From: Streptomyces brevispora
GTDB lineage: Bacteria > Actinomycetota > Actinomycetes > Streptomycetales > Streptomycetaceae
Length of the DNA stretch: 64,000 bases
Direction of reading: 5' to 3'
Assembly: GCF_007829885.1 (NCBI RefSeq)
Contig: NZ_VIWW01000001.1
Location: forward strand, 6,014,001-6,078,000
A program made the position numbers and the translations under genes. Position 1 is the stretch's first letter, and each line of letters opens with the position of its first letter. Shown piece by piece: positions 8,541-17,109 of this stretch. The notes under the pieces are model-generated. The model was not told the origin of the DNA, made no database searches, and saw only the letters and a program-made list of their open reading frames with translations.

Positions 8541-9556
8541 GAATCAAACCCCTGCGGGAACGCAACCCCGTCGCCATCGGCATCGCCGGACTCCTCGTCC
8601 TGGCCCTCCTCGGCCTCGGCGCCTACCGCGCCGACTCGCTGCCCTTCATCGGCGGCGGCACCACCTACACCGCCGACTTCACCGAGTCGGCCGGACTCGA
8701 CGACGGCGACGAGGTAAGGATCGCCGGCGTCAAGGTCGGCGAGGTCACCGGAGTCTCGCTCGACGGCGCCCAGGTGAAGGTCAGCTTCCGGGTCAAGGAC
8801 GCCTGGATCGGCGACTCCTCCACCGTGGGCATCGCCATCAAGACACTCCTGGGCGACAAGTACCTCGCCGTCGACCCGCTCGGCACCGGGCCCCAGGACC
8901 CGGACCGGCGCATCACCGCGAGCCGCACCACCTCCCCGTACGACGTCACCCAGGCGTTCAACGGACTCGGCGAGACCATCGGCGAGATCGACACCAAGCA
9001 GCTCGCCAAGAGCTTCGAGACGATCTCCGCCACCTTCAAGGACTCGCCGCCCGACGTGAAGAGCGCCGCCGACGGACTCTCCGCACTCTCCAGGACCGTC
9101 TCCCAACGGGACGCCCAACTGGCCACGCTCCTCAAGGGCAGCAAGCAGCTCACCAAGACCCTCGCCCACAAGAAGAGCAGCTTCGAGACCCTGCTGGAGG
9201 ACGGCAACCTGCTCCTCGGCGAGATCCAGGCCCGCCGCGACTCCATCCATCTGCTGCTCACCGGCACCCGGGACCTCGGCACCCAGCTCACCGGCCTGGT
9301 CGCGGACAACGACAAGCAGCTGAAGCCCACCCTGGAATCGCTCGGCCGGGTCACCGCCGTCCTGGTGAAGAACCGCAAGAGCCTCGACAAGGTGCTGTCA
9401 CTGGCCGGCTCCTACAACCGGCTCGTCGGCAACACGATCGGCAACGGCCGCTGGCTCGACAACTACGTCTGCGGGGTCGTCCCGAGGGACTACCTCCCCG
9501 CCGGCACGCCCCCGGCGACCGGATGCATGCCACCCAAGCAGCAAGGCGGCCGCTGA
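8537..9556 (+). CDS. mceC: Mce-family protein, third of six (MceC position)
   Basis: 339 aa from ATG at 8537, chosen because it makes the same 4-base ATGA overlap used at other junctions in this operon; an in-frame GTG at 8528 is the alternative. Anchor helix near residues 12-32, MCE domain with GDEVRIAGVKVGEVTGVSL, then the long helical part. The C-terminus carries two cysteines (DNYVCGVV and ATGCMPPK). Followed after 1 bp by the next mce gene. Confidence 0.9.
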   Translation: MRIKPLRERNPVAIGIAGLLVLALLGLGAYRADSLPFIGGGTTYTADFTESAGLDDGDEVRIAGVKVGEVTGVSLDGAQVKVSFRVKDAWIGDSSTVGIAIKTLLGDKYLAVDPLGTGPQDPDRRITASRTTSPYDVTQAFNGLGETIGEIDTKQLAKSFETISATFKDSPPDVKSAADGLSALSRTVSQRDAQLATLLKGSKQLTKTLAHKKSSFETLLEDGNLLLGEIQARRDSIHLLLTGTRDLGTQLTGLVADNDKQLKPTLESLGRVTAVLVKNRKSLDKVLSLAGSYNRLVGNTIGNGRWLDNYVCGVVPRDYLPAGTPPATGCMPPKQQGGR

Positions 9557-9557
9557 C

Positions 9558-10673
9558 ATGAGACTCACGCGCATCGTCGGCATCGGCGCCGGGCTCGTCG
9601 TCGTGGCCGTCGCGGCCACCTCCGGTGTGATGGCCATGGACGACGAGGGGAAGACGACCGTCACCGCCTACTTCGACCAGGCCACCGGGGTGTACGCCGG
9701 ATCGGACCTGCGGATACTCGGAGTGAAGGTCGGCACGGTCGAGTCGGTGCGGCCGAAGGGCAAGGAGGTCGAGGTCAGGCTCCGCGTCGACAAGGGCGTC
9801 AAGGTGCCCAAGGACGCGCATGCCGTCGTCGTCGCCCCCAGCCTGGTCGCCGACCGCTACGTCCAGCTCGCCCCCGCGTACAACGGGGGACCGGTGCTCG
9901 CGGACGAAGCCCAACTGCCCGCGTCGCACAACGCGACCCCGGTCGAGGTCGATCAGCTGTACGCCTCCATCACGGAGCTCTCCACCGCGCTCGGCCCCGA
10001 CGGCGCCAACGCCGACGGCGCGCTGGCCAAGCTCCTGGACACCGGCGCGAAGAACCTCGACGGCAACGGAAAGGCGATCGGGGACTCCATCGAGCAGTTC
10101 GGCAAGGCGACGAAGACCCTCGACAAGAGCAGCGGGAACCTCTTCGACACCCTGTCCTACCTGCAGACCTTCACCACCATGCTGAAGGACAACGACGGCA
10201 ACGTCCGCGCGGCCGAACAGCAGCTCAACTCGGTCACCGGATTCCTCGCCGACGACAAGTCGAACCTCAGCGCAGCCCTGAAGGAACTGGGCACCGCCCT
10301 CGGCCAGGTCAAGACCTTCATCAAGGAGAACCGCGGCGTCCTGAAGGCGAACGTGGACGCCCTGGTGCCGATCACCCAGACCCTGGTCGACCAGCGGGCC
10401 TCGCTCGCCGAGTCGATGGACACGCTGCCGCTCGCCGCGGACAACGTGATCAAGGCCTACGACCCGCTGAACCGCACCATCAACGGCCGCACCAACCTCA
10501 ACGAACTCTCCATGGGCGGACCGCTCATGGACGAGTCCGCCGGCCTGACCGGACTCTCACCCGTGGACACCGACCGCCAGAAGGCGCTGCCCGCGCTGCC
10601 GCTGCCCGCCGTGGGCACCGTCTACGGCACCCCCGAGAAGACCACCACGCAGAAGAAGGGGGCGAAGCGATGA
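9558..10673 (+). CDS. mceD: Mce-family protein, fourth of six (MceD position)
   Basis: 371 aa. Short basic start, membrane anchor at about 5-27, then an MCE domain with GSDLRILGVKVGTVESVR. The C-terminal half is rich in heptad-like hydrophobic spacing, and the end is a basic Thr/Lys tail. ATG lies just after the mceC stop and the end makes an ATGA overlap with the next gene. Expected tube subunit of the Mce importer. Confidence 0.9.
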   Translation: MRLTRIVGIGAGLVVVAVAATSGVMAMDDEGKTTVTAYFDQATGVYAGSDLRILGVKVGTVESVRPKGKEVEVRLRVDKGVKVPKDAHAVVVAPSLVADRYVQLAPAYNGGPVLADEAQLPASHNATPVEVDQLYASITELSTALGPDGANADGALAKLLDTGAKNLDGNGKAIGDSIEQFGKATKTLDKSSGNLFDTLSYLQTFTTMLKDNDGNVRAAEQQLNSVTGFLADDKSNLSAALKELGTALGQVKTFIKENRGVLKANVDALVPITQTLVDQRASLAESMDTLPLAADNVIKAYDPLNRTINGRTNLNELSMGGPLMDESAGLTGLSPVDTDRQKALPALPLPAVGTVYGTPEKTTTQKKGAKR

Positions 10674-11830
10674 GCCGCGTCCTGCGCCGACCCGGCGCCC
10701 GCGCGACCGGCGTCGCCGCCGTGCTCGCGGTGGGCATCGGCCTGGCCCTGGTCGTCACCACGGTCGACCTGCCGACGTTCACCGGCATCGACCAGGTGCC
10801 GCTGCCCGGCGGCGCGGACCTCGGCGACCACCCGTACGAGATCACCGCCGAGTTCGGGGACGTGCTCAGCCTCGCCCCGCAGTCCTCGGTGAAGGTCAAC
10901 GACGTGGCCGTCGGCCGCGTCACCAAGATCGCGCTGGCCTCGGGCAGTTGGAACGCCAAGGTCACCATGCGGGTCAACGGGAAGATCAGACTCCCCGCGA
11001 ACGCGTACGCACACCTGGAACAGTCCAGCCTGCTCGGCGAGAAGTACATCCAGCTCTCGCCCCCCGCTTCCGGCACCGCCAAGGGCGCCCTCGCCGACGG
11101 GGACCGCATCCCGCTCACCCGCACCAACCGCAACCCGGAGGTCGAGGAGGTGTTCGGCGCACTGTCGATGCTCCTCAACGGCGGTGGCATCAACCAGCTC
11201 AAGACCATCAACGCCGAGCTCAACAAGGCACTGGCCGGACAGGAACCCCAGATCCGCTCCATGCTCAGCCGGGTCAACACCCTCGTCACCGACCTGGACG
11301 ACCACAGGGGGGACATCACCGACGCCCTCGACAGCGTCAACCGGCTGTCCGCCACCCTCGCCACCCGTGAACAGGACGTCGGCACGGTCCTCACCAAGCT
11401 CAGCCCCGGTATGAAGGTCCTGGAGAAGCAGCGCGGCGCGCTCATGACCATGCTGCGCTCGCTCGACACGCTCTCCACCGTCGCCGTCGACACGGTGAAC
11501 AAGAGCAAGGCCGACACGGTCGCCGACCTCAAGGCCCTCGCCCCCACCCTCAAGGCCCTCGCCGACTCCGGCCAGGACCTGCCCGACTCCCTCCAGGTGC
11601 TGCTGACCTACCCGTTCACCGACGAGGTGCTGCGCGGCGTGAAGGGCGACTACCTCAACGTCTACCTGGATGTGACGGCCATGCCCGGCACCCAGATCAT
11701 CCCGCCGCTCGACCCGGCCGGCGGCACCACACCCCCGGTCGTCCAGGGCAGCACCGCCCAGAAGTCCGGCGCGGCACTGCCGCTGCCGCTTCCCTCGGTC
11801 ACGGGGCCGGCCACGAAGGGGAGCAACTGA
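10670..11830 (+). CDS. mceE: Mce-family protein, fifth of six (MceE position), no lipobox
   Basis: 386 aa. N-terminal anchor at about residues 12-32, then MCE domain (QSSVKVNDVAVGRVTKIAL) and the helical region. In mycobacteria the fifth Mce protein is usually a lipoprotein; here the N-terminus has no cysteine after the hydrophobic segment, so it is more likely held by an uncleaved helix. Start at ATG 10670 overlaps the mceD stop (ATGA); the end overlaps the next ATG by one base. Confidence 0.88.
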   Translation: MSRVLRRPGARATGVAAVLAVGIGLALVVTTVDLPTFTGIDQVPLPGGADLGDHPYEITAEFGDVLSLAPQSSVKVNDVAVGRVTKIALASGSWNAKVTMRVNGKIRLPANAYAHLEQSSLLGEKYIQLSPPASGTAKGALADGDRIPLTRTNRNPEVEEVFGALSMLLNGGGINQLKTINAELNKALAGQEPQIRSMLSRVNTLVTDLDDHRGDITDALDSVNRLSATLATREQDVGTVLTKLSPGMKVLEKQRGALMTMLRSLDTLSTVAVDTVNKSKADTVADLKALAPTLKALADSGQDLPDSLQVLLTYPFTDEVLRGVKGDYLNVYLDVTAMPGTQIIPPLDPAGGTTPPVVQGSTAQKSGAALPLPLPSVTGPATKGSN

Positions 11831-13095
11831 TGATCACCCTGGCCATCCGGCTCAAGAACATCGCCTTCCTGATCATCGCGGTGCTCGTCCTCGGCTACCT
11901 CGGGGTGCGCTACGCCGACCTCGGCCACTACATCGGCATGCGCAGCTACTACACCGTCAAGGTCCAGCTCCCGCAGACGGGCGGCCTGTTCACCCACTCC
12001 AACGTCACGTACCGGGGCGTGTCCGTGGGCCGGGTCGGGCCGATCGAGCTCACCGACGACGGGGTGGAGGCCGAACTCCGCATCGAGAAGGACTCCCCGC
12101 CCATACCGGACGCCCTGAAGGCCGTCGTCGCCAACCTCTCGTCGGTCGGCGAGCAGTACATCGATCTGCGGCCGACCCGCACCGAGGGCCCGTACCTGGC
12201 TAACGGCTCCGTCATCGACCAGGCCGACACCACGATCCCCGCCCCCGTCACCGACGTACTCACCAGCGTCGACGACCTCGCCGGCTCCGTCGACCTGGAG
12301 TCCCTGCGCACGGTCGTCGACGAATTCGGCACCGCCTTCGAGGGACGCGGCGACGACCTCCAGGTACTGCTGGACACCGGCAGCGACTTCGTCCAGGCGG
12401 CCGACGACGCACTGCCCGTCAACACCCGGCTGATGATCGACGGCGAGACCGTGCTGCGCACCCAGGCGGAACAGGGCGACGCGCTCAAGGGCTTCGCCTC
12501 CGGCGCCAAGGAACTGGCAGCGGAACTCAAGGGCTCCGACACCGATCTGCGCAAACTGATCGCGGTCGCCCCCGACGCCACCGGCCAGATCAGCGGACTG
12601 CTGCGGGACCTCGACCCGAGCTTCGGTGTCGTCGTCGCCAACCTCCTCACCACCTCGGACGTCGCCGTCACCCGGCAGCGCGGACTGGAGGAACTGCTGG
12701 TGAAGGTCCCGGCCGTCGTGGCCGCGGGCTCCAGCGCCGTCGACGAGAACGGTGCCAGGTTCGGCATGTCCGTCACCTTCTTCGAGCCGCTGCCCTGCAC
12801 CTCGGGCTACGGCGGCACGACGTACCGCAACGGGCTCGATCTCACGGCCGGCCCCAAGCTCAACACCAAGGCCCGCTGCGCCTCGTCGCCCGGGACGGGC
12901 ATCAACGTCCGGGGCAGTGCGAACGCGCCGAAGGGCGGGGCCCTGCCCCCGCCGGCCAAACCCGGCTCGATGCTCCTCGGCGACGAGAGGACAACGGACC
13001 GGCTTCCCGGGGCGCTCGGTGTCACCCCCGACGCGGCCCCGGCAACCGACGGCATGGCCGGCCTGCTGGGTCTCGGCCAGGAAGGCGGCTCATGA
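11830..13095 (+). CDS. mceF: Mce-family protein, sixth of six (MceF position)
   Basis: 421 aa. Anchor helix (AFLIIAVLVLGYLGV) at about residues 12-27, MCE domain with SNVTYRGVSVGRVGPIEL, a long helical section, then a C-terminal domain with cysteines in PCTSGYGG and KARCASSP and a low-complexity Gly/Pro tail. It completes the set of six. The stop overlaps the start of the first Mce-associated gene (ATGA), so the accessory genes are translationally coupled. Confidence 0.9.
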   Translation: MITLAIRLKNIAFLIIAVLVLGYLGVRYADLGHYIGMRSYYTVKVQLPQTGGLFTHSNVTYRGVSVGRVGPIELTDDGVEAELRIEKDSPPIPDALKAVVANLSSVGEQYIDLRPTRTEGPYLANGSVIDQADTTIPAPVTDVLTSVDDLAGSVDLESLRTVVDEFGTAFEGRGDDLQVLLDTGSDFVQAADDALPVNTRLMIDGETVLRTQAEQGDALKGFASGAKELAAELKGSDTDLRKLIAVAPDATGQISGLLRDLDPSFGVVVANLLTTSDVAVTRQRGLEELLVKVPAVVAAGSSAVDENGARFGMSVTFFEPLPCTSGYGGTTYRNGLDLTAGPKLNTKARCASSPGTGINVRGSANAPKGGALPPPAKPGSMLLGDERTTDRLPGALGVTPDAAPATDGMAGLLGLGQEGGS

Positions 13096-13613
13096 CATCG
13101 CGTACGAGGACATCGATGGGCTGGGCCGCACTGCTCGCCGCCGTACTGATCTGCGCACTCGGCGGCTGGTCGTACGCCCAGGCGCGCGGCGACGACGACC
13201 TGGCGTACGCCAAGAGCCGGGACACCGCGCTGGCTGACGGGAGACAGCACCTCGCCCGGCTCAACACCCTGGTCGGCAAGGACGCCAAGAGCGTGGACGC
13301 CGGTCTCGGCGACTGGCTCGACTCCTCGACCGGCCCCCTGCACGAACAGCTGAAGCGCACCCGGACCAAGGACGCGAGCGAGCTGACGAAGTCCGGGTCC
13401 ACGGCGCGCGGGAAGGTCACTGATGCCGCGCTCACCGCGCTCGACGAGCGGACCGGTACGGCACAGATGATCGCGACCGTCGATGTCCAGGTCACCCCGC
13501 GCACCGGAAAGGGCGGCACCGAACGCAAGCGTTTCGAGGCCACCCTCGCCCGGACCGCGGACGGCTGGAAGGTCAAGGCGCTGACGGCGATACCGGTCGG
13601 GAGTGGCACATGA
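13092..13613 (+). CDS. Mce-associated membrane protein, type A, first copy
   Basis: 173 aa, one N-terminal transmembrane helix (about residues 10-27) and an extracytoplasmic domain of the NTF2-like kind seen in Mam proteins. The motif pattern LAYAKSRDTALADG, LNTL, DWLDSSTGPLHEQL is shared with the gene at 14412. These proteins are thought to stabilise Mce complexes; that role is family knowledge. Overlaps mceF and the next gene by 4 bases each. Confidence 0.82.
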   Translation: MTSRTRTSMGWAALLAAVLICALGGWSYAQARGDDDLAYAKSRDTALADGRQHLARLNTLVGKDAKSVDAGLGDWLDSSTGPLHEQLKRTRTKDASELTKSGSTARGKVTDAALTALDERTGTAQMIATVDVQVTPRTGKGGTERKRFEATLARTADGWKVKALTAIPVGSGT

Positions 13614-14323
13614 AGCGGCAGGGAGGGGCGACGGTCGTGACCACGGGGACGGATGTGGAGGACGTCGGGGAGCTCGGGGCGACCGCGGACGAGGAACGCC
13701 CGGACGGCATGGACGAGCCCGCAACGGACGAGCCCGCGAGGAGTGAAGCCGGGAGGAGCGAGCCCGGGAAGAGGGGGGCCGCGGAGAGTGAGACCGCTAC
13801 GGACGAGCCCGCATCGGGCGCGGGCCCCCGCAGGCTGCGCTTCGTGGCAGGGGTACTGATCGTGGCGCTGCTCGCGGCAGGCGGCGGACTCTTCGTCATG
13901 GGCCGTCAGCTGCGTGACACCCCCGCCACCTCCAACGCGGCGCTCACCGACAGCGAGGCGACCACCCGGGTGGCGGGGGATGTCACCAACGCGCTCGGCA
14001 AGGTCTTCTCCTACAGCCCCTCGGCCACCGCCGTCACCAAGGAGTCCGCGAAGCAACTCCTGGCGGGCAAGGCGCTCCAGCAGTACGCGGCGCTGTTCGG
14101 CCAGGTCGAGAAGCAGGCCGCCGACCAGAAGCTCACCCTGACCACCCATGTCGTACGCGCCGGAGTGACCCGGCTGACCCACGACAGTGCCCATCTGCTC
14201 GTCTTCCTCGACCAGGTCTACGAGCGCCAGGGCAAGGCCGCCAGCACGGCGGCGGCGCAGCTCTCCGTCACCGCCCAACTGCGGGACGGACGCTGGACGA
14301 TCGTCGAGATCACCTCCAGATAG
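13610..14323 (+). CDS. Mce-associated membrane protein, type B, first copy
   Basis: 237 aa. A hydrophilic, Glu/Pro/Ala-rich cytoplasmic tail of about 75 residues with repeated DEPA-type units, a transmembrane helix (FVAGVLIVALLAAGGGLFV, about 80-98), then an extracytoplasmic domain with TSNAALTDSEAT and VTAQLRDGRWTIVEI. It resembles the gene at 14983 in layout and motifs. Start overlaps the preceding stop (ATGA). Confidence 0.8.
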   Translation: MKRQGGATVVTTGTDVEDVGELGATADEERPDGMDEPATDEPARSEAGRSEPGKRGAAESETATDEPASGAGPRRLRFVAGVLIVALLAAGGGLFVMGRQLRDTPATSNAALTDSEATTRVAGDVTNALGKVFSYSPSATAVTKESAKQLLAGKALQQYAALFGQVEKQAADQKLTLTTHVVRAGVTRLTHDSAHLLVFLDQVYERQGKAASTAAAQLSVTAQLRDGRWTIVEITSR

Positions 14324-14411
14324 CGCAGTACGGAGGTACGGCAGCAGCGGAACACAGCACCGCACGACAGCACCGCACGACACAGCACAGGGCCGGCAGG
14401 GAGAGGCAGCA

Positions 14412-14942
14412 ATGGCACGGGTACGGATGACGAGGAATCCGCTGGTGGCGGCAGCGATCGTGCTGACGGTGGCGGCGGCCGGTGCGGCGGGCTGGGGCGG
14501 AGTGTCCCGGTACCAGGCATCGCACGACGACTCGGCGGCGTATGCGCAGACCCGCGACGACGCGCTCGCCGCGGGCGAGCAGGCCGTGCAGAACATGAAC
14601 ACGCTCGACCACCAGGAACTGGCCAAGGGACTGGACAGCTGGGAGGACTCCACCACCGGCGACCTGCACCAGCAACTCGTCGACGGACGCGATGCGTTCG
14701 TGAAGCAGATCCGGGAGGCGCAGACGGTCAGTACGGCCAAGGTGCTGTCCGGCGCGGTCACCGAGCTCGACGACCGGGCGGGCAGGGCCGGGGTCATGGT
14801 GGCGCTGCGGGTGACCGTGACCGCACCGAAGGGCAAGCCCGCGGTGAAGGAGAGCCGGATGCTCGGGCAGCTCACCCGCACCTCCGAGGGGTGGAAGCTC
14901 AGCGCCCTGGGCCAGGCGCCCGTCGGCAACACGGCCGGCTGA
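14412..14942 (+). CDS. Mce-associated membrane protein, type A, second copy
   Basis: 176 aa from ATG at 14412, preceded by GGGAGAGGCAGCA. One transmembrane helix at about 11-29, then an extracytoplasmic domain with AYAQTRDDALAAGEQ, MNTLDHQELAKGLDSWED and STTGDLHQQL, clearly the same family as the gene at 13092. It begins 88 bp after the preceding gene, the first real gap inside the accessory cluster. Confidence 0.82.
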   Translation: MARVRMTRNPLVAAAIVLTVAAAGAAGWGGVSRYQASHDDSAAYAQTRDDALAAGEQAVQNMNTLDHQELAKGLDSWEDSTTGDLHQQLVDGRDAFVKQIREAQTVSTAKVLSGAVTELDDRAGRAGVMVALRVTVTAPKGKPAVKESRMLGQLTRTSEGWKLSALGQAPVGNTAG

Positions 14943-14982
14943 CGCCACCGACTCCCACCCCGCACCGAGAGGACCCCCGGAC

Positions 14983-15738
14983 ATGTCGACGACCCGTCAT
15001 CTCGTCAACCGGCAGCGCCGCCTGGCCACCGTCGCCGCAACAGAACGCACCGCCACGACCACCACCGCGCCCAGGCCCGTGGAGCCGGAGAGCGAGCCCG
15101 GCGAGGCCGGGGAGGGAAGTCTCACCGCAGCCGGCGGCCCCGGCCCCGACCCCGGCGCCGAGGCCGAACCGGAGGGGAAGCCGGAGCCGGACAAGGAGGC
15201 ATCACGGTCCGGGCAGCCACTCCGTCTCCGGCTCTCGCTGCCCGCCCTCCTGTGTGTCCTGACCGTGCTCCTCGGTTCCTTCGCCGCATGGGCGTTCACC
15301 TCGGCGGGCAGCCTGCGCGACGAACCCGGCCGGCAGAACACCGCCCTCACCGACATCAGCCGCACCAGCGAGGTGAAGGGGCAGATCACCGAGGCGGTGG
15401 GCGCGGTGTTCTCGTACGACTACGCTTCGCCGGCCAAGGCCGACACCGCGGTGAAGACCTATCTGGTGGGCAAGGCGGTCCAGCAGCACAAGGACATGCT
15501 CGCCGAGGTACGGGCGCTGGCGCCCAAGCAGAAGCTCGTCCTCACCACGACCGTCACCGAGAGCGGTGTGCAACTGCTCGACGGCGACCGGGCCCGGCTG
15601 CTGATCTTCGCCGACCAGAGCAACACCCGTACCGGTAAGTCGCAGGAAACGACCTACGCCGCGGCGATGTTCGCCGTGGACGCGGTTCGCCGGGGCGGCA
15701 CCTGGCGGATATCGGCCATCGACACGTTCTCCCGGTGA
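14983..15738 (+). CDS. Mce-associated membrane protein, type B, second copy
   Basis: 251 aa. Starts MSTTRHLVNRQRRLATVAA, then an acidic Pro/Glu-rich cytoplasmic stretch to about residue 78, a transmembrane helix (LPALLCVLTVLLGSFAAWAF, about 86-105) and an extracytoplasmic domain with QNTALTDISRTSEVKGQI and VDAVRRGGTWRISAI, parallel to the gene at 13610. ATG follows a CCGAGAGGACC ribosome site. Fourth member of the A-B-A-B accessory set. Confidence 0.8.
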   Translation: MSTTRHLVNRQRRLATVAATERTATTTTAPRPVEPESEPGEAGEGSLTAAGGPGPDPGAEAEPEGKPEPDKEASRSGQPLRLRLSLPALLCVLTVLLGSFAAWAFTSAGSLRDEPGRQNTALTDISRTSEVKGQITEAVGAVFSYDYASPAKADTAVKTYLVGKAVQQHKDMLAEVRALAPKQKLVLTTTVTESGVQLLDGDRARLLIFADQSNTRTGKSQETTYAAAMFAVDAVRRGGTWRISAIDTFSR

Positions 15739-15760
15739 CCCGGGGGAGAGGAGAGCACGC

Positions 15761-16990
15761 GTGAGGTTCAACGGCACCATGCGCCGCGGACTCGGCGGCA
15801 CCGCAGCCGCCGTCGCCGCGATGGCAGCGCTCACCGCCTCCCAGGCACCGGGGCTCGTCGCGCAGCAGGAGACGCGTGAACAGCACCAGGAGACCGACGA
15901 GGTCACGTGGTCGCAGGCACCCAACGACGACTCGTACCACACCGAACTGCCGCCGCTGAAAAGCCCCGAGCCCCCGAAGCCGGGCGTCAAGCAGAGCCCG
16001 GTCGTCGCCGCGTCGTGGGCCGAGGCGGGGATCCCGGCCACCGTGCTCGCCGCCTACCGCAAGGCAGAGGGTGCACTGGGACGCAGCGACCCGGGCTGCG
16101 GGCTGCCGTGGCAGTTACTGGCGGCCATCGGCAAGGTCGAGTCCGGACACGCGGCCGGGGGCAGGGTCGACGCCCACGGCACGACGCTCTCCCCGATCCT
16201 CGGACCGGTGCTCAACGGCGCGGGATTCGCCAACATCCCGGACACCGACGGCGGGGCGTACGACGGGGACAAGACCTTCGACCGGGCGGTCGGCCCGATG
16301 CAGTTCATCCCCTCGACCTGGGCGCACTGGGGGAGGGACGGCAACGGCGACGGGCGCAGCGACCCGAGCAACGTCTACGACGCGGCCCTGGCCGCCGGTG
16401 CCTATCTCTGCGCCGGACCGCGCGATCTGAGGGTACGGGCCGACCTCGACCGGGCGATCCTGAGCTACAACCACTCGGACACCTATCTGCGCACCGTGCT
16501 GTCCTGGCTGGAGTTCTACCGCAAGGGCACCCACCCGGTCACCGACGGCACGGGGCCGGTGCCGGACAGCCCCGGCGCCGGAAGCCCGAACGAGCCCAAG
16601 CACCCCGTGGGCGGCTCCGGCGGCGGCATCGAGGTCGGCCCGCAGCCCGGCCACACCAAGGCCCCGACCTCACCGGGTTCCCCGGACCCCGGCACGGAAC
16701 CCTCGCCCGGCGCCTCGGGTTCCCCGGACCCCGGCGGTTCCACCGACCCGGGCTCCTCGCCCGATCCGACCGACAGTGGATCCGCCACCCCCGATCCCGG
16801 CACCAGCCCCGACCCGACGACCAGCCCGGACCCCGAACCGAGCACCACGAAGCCCGATCCGGGCTGCGCGACGGACTCCCCGTCGCCGGACCCTGGCGAC
16901 ACCGCGGGGGCCACGGAGTCACCGGCACCCGATCCCACCACGACCCCAGAGCCCTGCACCACGCCCACCGTGCCGCCGTCCGCCAACTGA
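15761..16990 (+). CDS. Exported lytic transglycosylase with long Pro/Asp/Ser-rich tail
   Basis: 409 aa, GTG start at 15761 after GGGGAGAGGAGAG. N-terminal export signal (about 8-28), then an SLT-type domain at about residues 85-250: GCGLPWQLLAAIGKVESGHAAGG carries the catalytic Glu in KVESGHA, and AVGPMQFIPSTWAHWGRDGN is the hallmark of actinobacterial transglycosylases that cut peptidoglycan. The last 140 residues are repeats of PDPG/SPDP units, a likely wall-spanning or spacer region. Being last in the mce operon suggests it opens peptidoglycan for the Mce tube; that is inference. Confidence 0.88.
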   Translation: MRFNGTMRRGLGGTAAAVAAMAALTASQAPGLVAQQETREQHQETDEVTWSQAPNDDSYHTELPPLKSPEPPKPGVKQSPVVAASWAEAGIPATVLAAYRKAEGALGRSDPGCGLPWQLLAAIGKVESGHAAGGRVDAHGTTLSPILGPVLNGAGFANIPDTDGGAYDGDKTFDRAVGPMQFIPSTWAHWGRDGNGDGRSDPSNVYDAALAAGAYLCAGPRDLRVRADLDRAILSYNHSDTYLRTVLSWLEFYRKGTHPVTDGTGPVPDSPGAGSPNEPKHPVGGSGGGIEVGPQPGHTKAPTSPGSPDPGTEPSPGASGSPDPGGSTDPGSSPDPTDSGSATPDPGTSPDPTTSPDPEPSTTKPDPGCATDSPSPDPGDTAGATESPAPDPTTTPEPCTTPTVPPSAN

Positions 16991-17000
16991 TCCCGGCCGT

Positions 17001-17105
17001 CCGTTCAGCCGTTCCGTCCCTCCGGCCGATCGAGTCCGTTCAGCCGACCCGTCCCTCCGGCCGATCGAGTCCGTTCAGCCGACCCGTCCCTCCGGCTGAT
17101 CGCGC
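17001..17105. repeat. Three tandem 35-bp repeats between convergent genes
   Basis: Units at 17001-17035, 17036-17070 and 17071-17105, each beginning CCGTTCAGCC and containing CGTCCCTCCGG; a partial fourth copy (CGTTCAGCTG) runs into the stop codon of the ligase gene on the other strand. The second unit differs from the first by only two bases; the third is diverged at its end. No self-complementary stem strong enough for a terminator was seen. Confidence 0.85.
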
Positions 17106-17109
17106 TCGT

